Shown here: in pieces, positions 33,042-40,899 of the stretch
Layout of the letters: each line of letters opens with the position of its first letter
Numbering within the stretch: position 1 is the stretch's first letter
Origin: CF-161 sp035259145
GTDB lineage: Bacteria; Chloroflexota; Dormibacteria; Dormibacterales; Dormibacteraceae
NCBI GenBank assembly: GCA_035259145.1
Contig: DATFWQ010000067.1
Coordinates: forward strand, 1-41,740
Direction: 5' to 3'
Length of the DNA stretch: 41,740 bases
Notes under the pieces: model-generated
Database searches by the model: none
Told to the model about the DNA's origin: nothing
What the model saw: the letters and a program-made list of their open reading frames with translations, nothing else
Made by a program: the position numbers and the translations under genes

Positions 33042-33200
33042 GTGGCGAGCTGCAACGGCTTCCGGCTCCGCTCCGTGTTGGCCGGGTCCCGGTTTCCCGG
33101 GCTGGATGGCTTCCTTCAGCGCCTTCCCGAGCGGCGTCTGCAACGAGTGGGTCCGGGGGAGGAAACCTGGCTCCATCTGCAGAATGCTCACGGCGGGTGA
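33042..33200 (+). CDS. Possible small ORF between moxR and the DUF58 gene (uncertain)
   Basis: A GTG ORF of 52 codons starts three nt after the MoxR stop (TGA 33036-33038) and runs to TGA 33198-33200, overlapping the DUF58 start by 17 nt in another frame. It reads SRFPGLDGFLQRLPERRL, which faintly resembles the N-terminal FLxRLExL helix of DUF58 proteins. It has no other recognisable feature. It might couple translation across the unusual 146-nt gap, be a decayed piece of a duplicated DUF58 start, or be chance. Confidence 0.3.
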   Translation: MASCNGFRLRSVLAGSRFPGLDGFLQRLPERRLQRVGPGEETWLHLQNAHGG

Positions 33201-34044
33201 GCTGACGCTGCTTGGACGGCTGGACCTAGCCTACCGGCGGCCTCAAAGCGGTCTCTACGCCGGCGAGCGCCGTTCGCCGCGCTCGGCTCGCTCGCCAGAG
33301 TTCTCAGACTTCCGGCCGTATGTTGCCGGCGACGATTTCCGCCAGATCGACTGGCCAGCCTACGCCCGCCTCGAGAAGCTGATGCTCCGCCTGTACGTCG
33401 CCGAGGAGGAAGCGTGCCTGAACGTCGTCCTCGACACCAGCGGCTCAATGGTCATGGGCGAACCCTCCAAGTGGCAAACGGCAAGGCGTCTGGCCGCGGC
33501 GTTGAGCTTTATGGGGCTTGCGGCGCTCGATCGTGTTCAGGTGGGGGCGCTGGGCGGTGCTCGTCTACCTCCGATGCGTGGACGTGACGGGGTATCGCGG
33601 ATCTGGACCTTCCTGGAGGGCCTCGAGCCCGCAGGCGAGGCGGGTCCCGCTGAGCTGCGGCTGCTCCTGTGGGCGCGCCCTGGCATCACGGTGGTCATCT
33701 CGGACTTCCTCGTCGAGGAGGATGGCAACTGGGCACCTCCTATTGCCGGCCTGGCCGCTCGGCGGCAGGAGCCGGTCCTCTGGCAGGTCCTTGCACCCGA
33801 GGAGGAACACCCGTCGATTGCGGGGGACCTCAAGCTGGTAGACGTCGAGACCGAGCGCACCCGCGAGCTCACGATCACCCCCGGGCTGGTCGCCGACTAT
33901 CAGCGGGCGCTGACGGCTCACAGGGCGGAACTGGCCAGGGCGGCCCAGTCGGCCGGCGGCAGGTTCCTCAACTCGAGCAGCGCCGACGACCTTGAGGCCA
34001 TGATGCTGGCCGGGCTGCGGGCAGGCCTGGTGAGGCGGGCCTGA
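33184..34044 (+). CDS. DUF58 domain protein (vWA-like)
   Basis: This 286-aa protein works with MoxR. The N-terminal signature is GERRSPRSARSPEFSDFRPYVAGDDFRQIDWPAYARLEKLMLRLYVAEEE, the diagnostic DUF58 block. A vWA-like metal site follows, NVVLDTSGSM (Asp-x-Ser-x-Ser intact). The remainder, with ITVVISDFLVEE, is a Rossmann-like vWA fold. The start at ATG 33184 (MLTAGELTLLG) is chosen because the homologous part begins there; earlier residues in the frame are not conserved. No membrane helix is present, so it should be cytoplasmic or membrane-peripheral. The next gene overlaps by TGATG. The 146-nt gap before it holds a possible small ORF. Confidence 0.92.
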   Translation: MLTAGELTLLGRLDLAYRRPQSGLYAGERRSPRSARSPEFSDFRPYVAGDDFRQIDWPAYARLEKLMLRLYVAEEEACLNVVLDTSGSMVMGEPSKWQTARRLAAALSFMGLAALDRVQVGALGGARLPPMRGRDGVSRIWTFLEGLEPAGEAGPAELRLLLWARPGITVVISDFLVEEDGNWAPPIAGLAARRQEPVLWQVLAPEEEHPSIAGDLKLVDVETERTRELTITPGLVADYQRALTAHRAELARAAQSAGGRFLNSSSADDLEAMMLAGLRAGLVRRA

Positions 34045-35936
34045 TGCAGTTTCTACTGCCAGGGGCGGGGCTGGCGCTGCTGACGGTGCCGGCGATCGTC
34101 CTCCTCTACTTTCTGAAGGTCCGCCGGCCCGAGGTCAGGGTCTCCACACTCATGTTCTGGCGCCGCTTCGTGGCAGACCGTCAGGCCAACGCGCCCTGGC
34201 AGCGGCTGCGGCTCAGCCTGCTGCTCCTTCTCCAGCTCCTGGGTGCGTTCGTGCTCGGAGTTGGCTTGATGCGACCGGGGGTCGTCGGAGCTGCCGGGAT
34301 CGACGCCACGACCGTGGTCATGATCGACGCCTCACCCAGCATGGCCGCCACCGACGTCAGCCCTAGCCGGTTCGGTGCTGCTGTAGAGAAAGCGCGCTCC
34401 CTGGCTGGCCAGCTGCAGCCGGGCCAGGAGATGGCCCTGATCCTGCTCGGTGACCACGCCCAGCTGCTGGCCGCGCCGACCGGTGACTCATCGCTGCTGC
34501 GCTCGGCGCTAGATCGAGCACGTCTGTCCGGCACTGCGGGCGACTTCGCCGAGGGCATTTCCCTGGCCAACTCCATACTCTCCGGGCGTCCAGGCGGTTC
34601 GATCATTCTGTTCAGCGACGGCCACAGCCGGCCGCCGAGTAGCCCCGCGCGTGTCGTGGCTCCGCTGACGTACCAGTCGATCGGCAGCACCGGCGAAAAC
34701 GTGGCGATCGAGACGATGACGCGATCGTCGTCGGGCTCCGTGTTCCTGCGCGTCACCAACTATGGCCGGACCACCCGTGACCTCAAGATCGAGTGGCGGG
34801 CAGACGGGCGGCTCGCGGATGTCGTGCCCATAAAGATCGATGGCAACACGACCAGCGATCTCACCTGGTCACGACTGCCCGCTACGACTCAAGTGCTGGA
34901 GGCCAAGCTCACGCCCGGTGACGCCTTCGCGCTGGACGATACAGCCTGGCTGGTCATCGCCGAGCCGCCCCATCACAGCGTGGTGCTGGTCACGGCCGAG
35001 AACGGGTTCATGCAAAAGGCGCTGAAGCTCCGGCCTGGCCTCGATCTGACTACGGTCAAGCCTGCCGACTACAAGCCAGGGCGGTACGACCTGGTCATAT
35101 TCGATGGCTTCGTGCCCGCGGGCAAGCTGCCCGAGCCGGCTCTGCTGATCAACCCGCCCCCGGGCGACGGGCCCGTTCCACTGGGCGCCGCCGTCGACCC
35201 GGGCTCGGTCCTGCCGGGCGACGTACGCGACCCGCTCCTGAGCCACGTGAGCTTGAAGGAGGTCCACATTCAGAGCGCGGCCACCGTCAAGCCGCCGACG
35301 GGATGGAGGACGGTCATCTCGGCGGCGGCCGGCCCCCTGCTTCTAGTCAAAGAGGGTGAGCCCCGCGACGCGCTGCTGACCTTCGACCTGCACCACTCGG
35401 ACCTTCCGCTGCAGGCGGCCTTCCCTATTCTGGTCCAGAACCTGCTCGACTATCTCCTGCCGGGCGGCTTCGAAAATCAGGTGTTCGCGCCTGGCCAGCC
35501 GGTGACTCTGATTGCGGAGCCGGACGCGAGGTGGGCAGACGTGACCGGCCCCGACGGGCATACCACCCGGCTGGCACCGGCTCCGTATCCTCCATTTACC
35601 GCGACTGCACGGCCGGGGGTGTACACGGTCCGCCAGCAGCTTTCGTCGGGGGAGCGCCTGAGCCGCTTCGTCGTGCAGCTTCAAAACCCCTCGATCTCGC
35701 GTATTGCGCCAGGTGCGGGGCCGTTCGTGCAGCCACTGGACAGGCCGGCTGGGCCCCTGCCCAGGGGGACGCTCGAGATCTGGCCATATCTCGTCGCCGC
35801 TGCGATCGTGGTGCTGGTTCTCGAGTGGCTCGTCTACCTGACCCACCCCACGAGATCCTTGATCCCGCGGCGATCCCGGGTCACGCAGCCCAGGCAGGGA
35901 ACGATCCCGCAGAGAGCCGGTGAGGTACGGCGATGA
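34044..35936 (+). CDS. BatA-like membrane vWA protein
   Basis: This 630-aa protein has the N-terminal aerotolerance-type pair of helices (LPGAGLALLTVPAIVLLYFL and LSLLLLLQLLGAFVLGVGLM) enclosing a basic loop with RRPEVRVSTLMFWRRF. A vWA domain follows with an intact metal site MIDASPSM (about residues 92-99) and FSDGHSR. A GATase1-like and CARDB-like beta-rich region extends to about residue 580, and a third helix (WPYLVAAAIVVLVLEWLVYL) ends the membrane part. A basic cytoplasmic tail (HPTRSLIPRRSR) closes it. The protein therefore presents the vWA domain to one side of the membrane and should be a partner of MoxR and DUF58. Overlaps ATGA with the next gene. Confidence 0.88.
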   Translation: MQFLLPGAGLALLTVPAIVLLYFLKVRRPEVRVSTLMFWRRFVADRQANAPWQRLRLSLLLLLQLLGAFVLGVGLMRPGVVGAAGIDATTVVMIDASPSMAATDVSPSRFGAAVEKARSLAGQLQPGQEMALILLGDHAQLLAAPTGDSSLLRSALDRARLSGTAGDFAEGISLANSILSGRPGGSIILFSDGHSRPPSSPARVVAPLTYQSIGSTGENVAIETMTRSSSGSVFLRVTNYGRTTRDLKIEWRADGRLADVVPIKIDGNTTSDLTWSRLPATTQVLEAKLTPGDAFALDDTAWLVIAEPPHHSVVLVTAENGFMQKALKLRPGLDLTTVKPADYKPGRYDLVIFDGFVPAGKLPEPALLINPPPGDGPVPLGAAVDPGSVLPGDVRDPLLSHVSLKEVHIQSAATVKPPTGWRTVISAAAGPLLLVKEGEPRDALLTFDLHHSDLPLQAAFPILVQNLLDYLLPGGFENQVFAPGQPVTLIAEPDARWADVTGPDGHTTRLAPAPYPPFTATARPGVYTVRQQLSSGERLSRFVVQLQNPSISRIAPGAGPFVQPLDRPAGPLPRGTLEIWPYLVAAAIVVLVLEWLVYLTHPTRSLIPRRSRVTQPRQGTIPQRAGEVRR

Positions 35937-38788
35937 TCGGGTTCACGTTCACGCATCCCGAATTCCTGGGGTTGCTTCTGCTGCTGCCTGTCGTCATCTG
36001 GGCCTGGCGTCGGTGGCCGCCCCCACTGTCATCCACGCGCGGCTGGGTGGTGCTCGTTTCACGGATCCTGCTTATCACGCTCCTGGCTTTCGCACTCTCA
36101 GGCGTCAGGCTGACGACCCAGCCAAACAAGCGAGCGCTGGTTGCGGTTGTCGACCTGTCGGCCAGCGTCAAAGCCCACGGGAATCTGGACGCTGAGGCGT
36201 CGATAGTGCGATCCCTCCAGTCCGCCAAGGGCCCCGACGACCTGTTTGGCGTGGTCACGTTCGGCCACGACGCCGCGGTGGAACTGCCCCTCACGCGCGA
36301 CCCCTCTTTCGAGAACTTCCAGACCCAGCCCGACCCATCGTACTCCGACCTCGCGGGGGCGGTGCGGCTGGCGGCCGGGTTGCTGCCCGACGGTTATGCG
36401 CGGCAGCTCGTTCTGATTTCGGATGGCCGCCAGAACCTGGGCGACGCCGCGAGCGCCGTTGCTGCCCTCAGGGCCGAAGGGGTGAGGGTGGACGTCGTGC
36501 CGGTGGGGGAGGCACCCAAAGCGGAGGCTTTAGTCCGGGGTGTAGACCTGCCGTCGGAGCTCCGGGAGGGCCAGACTGCCACGGCCACCGTCCGGCTCGA
36601 ATCGACTGGCCAGGCCACCGGACGGCTGACGTTGATACTCGACAGCCATGAACTGGCGAGCCGAAGCGTGGTCCTGCCCGCGGGCAGCTCGTCGCAGACG
36701 TTCGAGCTGCCCAAGCTGGACCTCGGCCTGCACACCGTCCGTGCAGAGCTGACCGTCCAACCCGACACCTATACCGAGAACAATGTCGGCGAGGCCAGCG
36801 TGCGCGTGTTCGGCCGGCCACTGGTGCTGGTGCTGGAGGGCAAGGCAGGGGAGGGAGCCAACGAGGCGAGCGCGCTGGAGGCGGCGGGGATGACGGTCGA
36901 GCGCCGGCCGGCCGCAGGTGGACCGACCGACACTTCCACCCTGGGGCGTTACGACGCGACCGTGGTCGTCGACGCGCCGACGGACAGCTTTCCGCGAGAC
37001 TCCCTGGCCGCGATCGCAGCCTCGGTCCACGACCTGGGCAAGGGCCTCGTGACGGTCGGTGGCACGACTTCGTATGGCCCCGGCGGCTGGCAGGGCACGC
37101 CGCTGGAGGACGCCCTCCCTGTGCGAATGGACATCCCTCAGCGTAAGGACAAGCCCAAGGTCGCCGTGGTGCTCGTGATGGAGACCATGGAGGACCCGCG
37201 TGCTGACCAGGTCGTCCTTGGGGCGGCCGAGGGCGTGATCGACAAGCTCTCACCGGACGACCTGGTGGCGGTGACCGACGGTACCGCCGGCCCCGGCTTC
37301 CTCGTCGACATGACCCCGGCCAGCAACAAGCGGGCAATCGACGCCAAGCTGGAGTCGGCCGCGCTCTCAGACCCGACGAGCTACCTCCCTTATATGCAGC
37401 GCGGCTTCGACGCGCTGATGAAGACGGATGCGCCAGTCAAGCACATCGTCGTGCTCGGCGATGGTGACGCTGACTCAACCCCGCCACCGCAGATGCAGGC
37501 ATTCCTGCAGGATGCGCTGGGCAAGGGTGTGACGACATCGTCGATCGCGGTCGACGTCCATGGTGTACCTGGGTACATGTCCTTCATGCAGGACATCGCC
37601 CGCTGGGGCGGGGGCCGCTTCTACCAGTCCAACAATGCATCTCAGGTACCCGACCTGTTCCTCAAAGAGAGCACGACTGCACTCCGGCCATGGTTTGAGA
37701 CAACGCCCTTCTTCCCCAAGATCGCGGCGGCGGGCGATCTCCTGCAGGGAGTGCCAACGGACAGCTTCCCGCAGCTCGGCGGTTACGTGGTCACGACGCC
37801 CAAGCCTTCGGCTGAGCAGTACCTGATCAGCCCCAAACAGGACCCGGTGCTGGCTGCCTGGAGCTACGGCCTTGGCCGGTCGGTGGCATGGACGAGCGAC
37901 TCGACCGGCGCCTGGACAGCGGGTTTCCTTCGTTCGACTGTGTCGGGGGCTCTGCTCGCACGCATGGTGGCCTGGACGCTGCCAGGCTCAGCTCAACAGC
38001 TACAGATCGAAGCCCAGCCCAGTGGCGATGGGCTGCAGGTGGACGTGACCGGCCCCCAGACAGCGGGTGCGACCGTGTCTGTTGGAGTGGTGCGACCTGA
38101 CTTGCGAAGCTCCAGCCAGGACCTGGTGGCTGTGGGCCCAGGCCGGTGGCAAGGACGCATCGGTGGCACCACGGTGGGCACGTATCTCCTGCACGGGGCG
38201 CTGAAAACCAACGGGCAGGTGAAGGCCCAGGCGGATCGGGCTGTGTCGGTGCCCTACTCACCGGAGTACCTCCAGCAGGGACGCGATGACGGACTGTTGC
38301 GCGAGGTGGCGCGGGACGGCTCCGGATTGGTGCTCGCCAGGGCGGCCCTGGCCTGGGGGCAGAAACCACTCCCTGTGCCCATCAGCTCGGAAATCTTCTG
38401 GCCTCTGCTTCTGCTGGCGGCCTTGCTGTGGCCGCTTGACGTCGCCGCGCGGCGAGTCACCCTGAGCCCGCGGCAGCTGGTCACCAACGCGATCCTGCTG
38501 GCTACAGAGCGGCGGATGCGAGATCTGGAGGTGGCGGTACCGGAGGAGCTGGCGCGGCTGCGGGAGCGGGTCGCCAGCACGCGGCGTAGGCAGCCTGCGC
38601 CGCCGCGGCCCGTGGTTGGGACGGAGGCGGGGCCGGCCGGCGGTGATGACCGTCATGAGGGAGCGGCAGCGTCCCCGGTTGGCGCATCTGCGGGGGCCGA
38701 GCGCGTTCGCGAGCGGCAAAAGGAGGAGGAGGCCCTTTCGGCCCGCCTGCTGGAGGCGAGGCGGAAGCGACGCGGCCAGGGCAGCTGA
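35933..38788 (+). CDS. Large membrane protein with two vWA-like domains
   Basis: This 951-aa protein is the last in the operon. Two N-terminal helices (FLGLLLLLPVVIWAW and WVVLVSRILLITLLAFALSGV) precede a first vWA domain with an intact metal site, VDLSASVK (Asp-x-Ser-x-Ser). A CARDB-like beta sandwich (residues about 205-300) and a GATase-like segment (GKGLVTVGGTTSYGPGGW) follow. The second vWA-like domain (about 408-585) has VMETMED instead of DxSxS, so its metal site is degenerate. Another beta-rich region and a third helix (IFWPLLLLAALLWPLDVAA) precede a cytoplasmic tail of about 110 residues. The tail is rich in Arg and Glu and likely coiled coil. The layout matches the GATase/vWA membrane proteins paired with BatA. 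Confidence 0.85.
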   Translation: MIGFTFTHPEFLGLLLLLPVVIWAWRRWPPPLSSTRGWVVLVSRILLITLLAFALSGVRLTTQPNKRALVAVVDLSASVKAHGNLDAEASIVRSLQSAKGPDDLFGVVTFGHDAAVELPLTRDPSFENFQTQPDPSYSDLAGAVRLAAGLLPDGYARQLVLISDGRQNLGDAASAVAALRAEGVRVDVVPVGEAPKAEALVRGVDLPSELREGQTATATVRLESTGQATGRLTLILDSHELASRSVVLPAGSSSQTFELPKLDLGLHTVRAELTVQPDTYTENNVGEASVRVFGRPLVLVLEGKAGEGANEASALEAAGMTVERRPAAGGPTDTSTLGRYDATVVVDAPTDSFPRDSLAAIAASVHDLGKGLVTVGGTTSYGPGGWQGTPLEDALPVRMDIPQRKDKPKVAVVLVMETMEDPRADQVVLGAAEGVIDKLSPDDLVAVTDGTAGPGFLVDMTPASNKRAIDAKLESAALSDPTSYLPYMQRGFDALMKTDAPVKHIVVLGDGDADSTPPPQMQAFLQDALGKGVTTSSIAVDVHGVPGYMSFMQDIARWGGGRFYQSNNASQVPDLFLKESTTALRPWFETTPFFPKIAAAGDLLQGVPTDSFPQLGGYVVTTPKPSAEQYLISPKQDPVLAAWSYGLGRSVAWTSDSTGAWTAGFLRSTVSGALLARMVAWTLPGSAQQLQIEAQPSGDGLQVDVTGPQTAGATVSVGVVRPDLRSSSQDLVAVGPGRWQGRIGGTTVGTYLLHGALKTNGQVKAQADRAVSVPYSPEYLQQGRDDGLLREVARDGSGLVLARAALAWGQKPLPVPISSEIFWPLLLLAALLWPLDVAARRVTLSPRQLVTNAILLATERRMRDLEVAVPEELARLRERVASTRRRQPAPPRPVVGTEAGPAGGDDRHEGAAASPVGASAGAERVRERQKEEEALSARLLEARRKRRGQGS

Positions 38789-38799
38789 CCCGGTCACGG

Positions 38800-38852
38800 C
38801 CCCTCTCCCCCGCGTAGTCGGGGGAGTACCCGGCGAAGCCGGGGGAGGGGGG
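38800..38852. terminator. Branched hairpin after the MoxR/vWA operon
   Basis: An outer stem pairs CCCCTCTCCCCC (38800-38811) with GGGGGAGGGGGG (38841-38852), allowing one G-U pair. Inside, two alternative or nested stems appear: CCCCCG/CGGGGG and CCCGGC-GAA-GCCGGG. CTAGCC-CTG-GGCTAG follows at 38864-38878. The region lies between the plus-strand operon and the minus-strand transporter and is a good bidirectional terminator candidate. No gene is seen in 38789-38949. Confidence 0.6.
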
Positions 38853-38949
38853 TAAGAAACCCACTAGCCCTGGGCTAGCTGCCCACCCACCTTCGTCTGA
38901 AAACCCCTACCCGCCTTGAGCCGCTCTGATGCTGTCGAGCGGCAGCGGG

Positions 38950-40002
38950 TCAGCGGGTCGCCGGCAGGAGCCGGACGCTCCCCGGCTTCACCATGACCCA
39001 CACATCCTCATCGCCACGGACGGCAGAGTCGACGGGGGTGGTGACCTTCACTTGCTGGTTGCCGATGTTGATCGTGAGCAGCAAGTGAGATCCCAGCGGT
39101 TCCACCACGCGAACCCGGCCCGGCAGCGCACCTGACGATCGGGTGTGCGAGACTCCAAAATTTTCCGCTCGGATACCGACCAGCACACGGTCGCCCGGGC
39201 GCAAGCCATCGCGCTCATCCAGGGCGAGCGTATTACCCTCCACGGCGACCCCATCGGCCGACACCTCGCCCTCAAGGAGGTTCATAGGCGGGCTCCCTAT
39301 GAACCCGGCGACGAACGGGTCGCGTGGCCGGTCATAGACAGCCATCGGGCCGTCGACCTGCAGTATTTCCCCCGCTCGCATCACCGCGATCCGGTCTCCC
39401 ATGCTGAGCGCCTCAATCTGGTCGTGGGTCACGTAGATCGTGGTGGCGTGAACCTCCTGAAAGAGGCGCTTGAGCTCCGCTCGCATCTGCAGCCGCAGCA
39501 GCGCGTCGAGGTTGCTCAGCGGCTCGTCCATCAGGATCACGTCGGCCTTCATTGCGAGGGCGCGCGCTACCGCGACGCGCTGCCGCTGGCCGCCGCTCAG
39601 CTGGCTCGGATAGCGGCTGAGCAGGGTCTGGATCTCCATCAGCTCAGAAGCCTGGTCCACTCGCGACTGCACCATCTCACGCGGCGTACGGTGCATTCGC
39701 AGCCCAAATGCGATGTTGTCGAAGACCTTGAGGTGAGGGAAGAGCGCGTAGCTCTGGAACACCATGGCGAGGCCGCGGCGCCGGGGCGGCTCGTCCGTCA
39801 CGTCCCGCCCCCCGATCCAGACCATGCCGGAGTCCGGCTGCTCGAATCCCGCGATCAATCGCAGCAGCGTCGTCTTGCCGCACCCGCTCGGGCCCAGCAG
39901 GACCATAAACTCCCCGTCGGTGACGGTGAGGGAGATGTCTTTGAGCGCCACTACGCCGCCCGGGTAGGTCTTGGTGATTGTCTCAACGCGGATCTCGGCC
40001 AA
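38950..40002 (-). CDS. Sugar ABC transporter ATPase (MalK/UgpC type)
   Basis: This 350-aa CUT1-family ATPase energises the two permeases upstream of it. Walker A GPSGCGKT is at residues 37-44, the signature LSGGQRQRVAVARAL, Walker B VILMDEPLSNLD and the H-loop YVTHDQ follow. The C-terminal third (from about residue 235) is the TOBE/OB regulatory domain of MalK and UgpC, with VLVGIRAENFGV. The TTG at 40002 is chosen because GAGGAGG lies eight nt upstream and AEIRVETITKTYPGG is the standard beginning. The open frame continues 576 nt further upstream but is a shadow of the permease gene. One such ATPase can serve several sugar transporters. It is separated from the permease gene by 23 nt. Confidence 0.93.
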   Translation of the reverse strand: MAEIRVETITKTYPGGVVALKDISLTVTDGEFMVLLGPSGCGKTTLLRLIAGFEQPDSGMVWIGGRDVTDEPPRRRGLAMVFQSYALFPHLKVFDNIAFGLRMHRTPREMVQSRVDQASELMEIQTLLSRYPSQLSGGQRQRVAVARALAMKADVILMDEPLSNLDALLRLQMRAELKRLFQEVHATTIYVTHDQIEALSMGDRIAVMRAGEILQVDGPMAVYDRPRDPFVAGFIGSPPMNLLEGEVSADGVAVEGNTLALDERDGLRPGDRVLVGIRAENFGVSHTRSSGALPGRVRVVEPLGSHLLLTINIGNQQVKVTTPVDSAVRGDEDVWVMVKPGSVRLLPATR

Positions 40003-40025
40003 TTTCGACGCCTCCTCGCCCCGGG

Positions 40026-40877
40026 CTAGTGGCCGACCACGCCTCGGAAGGCGCTGAACAGATACGGCCTCATGAAGTAAATGAAGATGAAGGCCGGAGC
40101 GGTCAGGGCGAAGCCTCCGGCGAATCTGAACGGCAGAGGCGACACACTCAGCGACTGGACCACCTGCGCCGGAAGCGTCGCACTCTGGCGGGTAAGGATC
40201 AGCGCGCCGAAGACCTCGTTCCAGGAGAGCACGAAGCTGAAGAGCGCGGCCGCTGCAAGTCCGGGCACGCTGAGCGGCAGGACCACGCGGAGCACGGCAC
40301 CCAGGCGGCCGACCCCCAGGATCATCGCGGCTTCCTCCAGCTCTCCGGGAACCCGCACGAAGACGCTCGCCGAGAGCAGCACCGTGAACGGCAGCGCCAT
40401 CGCCGTGTGCAGGAAGGCGACACCCCACAGGGTGTCGAAGAGCCGCCACTCGATGAAGGTGACTGCCAGCGGGATGGCGAGCACCAGCGCGGGGAACATC
40501 CGGACCGACAGCAAGAGGAGCTGTGCGAGGTCGCGGCCCTTGAAGGGGTAGCGGGCGATTGCGTAGCCGGCTGGGCACCCGAGCAGCAGCGAGAGGGCTA
40601 CTGTGATCAAACCCACGAGCAGGCTGCGCTCCAGGGCGGGCAATATGCCGTGCGTGGTCAGGAAGAAGGACACGCTGTCCAGAGACAGCTGCGTTGGAAA
40701 CAGCGCGCGCGGGTAGTCGAAGACGGACGCACGCTGTGAGAACGCCGCGATCGTGATCAGGTAGAGCGGCGTGATCATGAACATGGTGAGCAGCACCGTC
40801 GCGCCATAAGCGAGCATCCGCTCGGGCGAGGTGCGGCGGCGTGAGGCGGACTGGAGGCTCACCTGGGATCTCCGCAT
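40026..40877 (-). CDS. CUT1 sugar ABC transporter permease (MalG/UgpE type)
   Basis: This 283-aa inner-membrane subunit has the six-helix MalG-like fold. The first helix is YGATVLLTMFMITPLYLITIA; the following periplasmic loop carries a hydrophobic segment. The cytoplasmic EAA motif EEAAMILGVGRLGAVLRVVLPLSVPGL is the contact for the ATPase. FVLSWNEVFGALILTR is the conserved fifth-helix sequence. It is the second permease; its ATG at 40877 lies 22 nt after the stop of the first. A strong ribosome-binding site is not apparent, so coupling to the first permease gene is likely. Which sugar it carries is not readable, but GH13 in the left part of the window suggests maltose-like substrates (weak inference). 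Confidence 0.92.
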   Translation of the reverse strand: MRRSQVSLQSASRRRTSPERMLAYGATVLLTMFMITPLYLITIAAFSQRASVFDYPRALFPTQLSLDSVSFFLTTHGILPALERSLLVGLITVALSLLLGCPAGYAIARYPFKGRDLAQLLLLSVRMFPALVLAIPLAVTFIEWRLFDTLWGVAFLHTAMALPFTVLLSASVFVRVPGELEEAAMILGVGRLGAVLRVVLPLSVPGLAAAALFSFVLSWNEVFGALILTRQSATLPAQVVQSLSVSPLPFRFAGGFALTAPAFIFIYFMRPYLFSAFRGVVGH

Positions 40878-40899
40878 GACCGCGGGTTCTGTGTCTTTG

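Noticed and set aside
40003..40578. Upstream extension of the MalK/UgpC frame
   Set aside because: It lies on the permease gene in a different frame and has no homology. The TTG at 40002 with GAGGAGG is the natural start.
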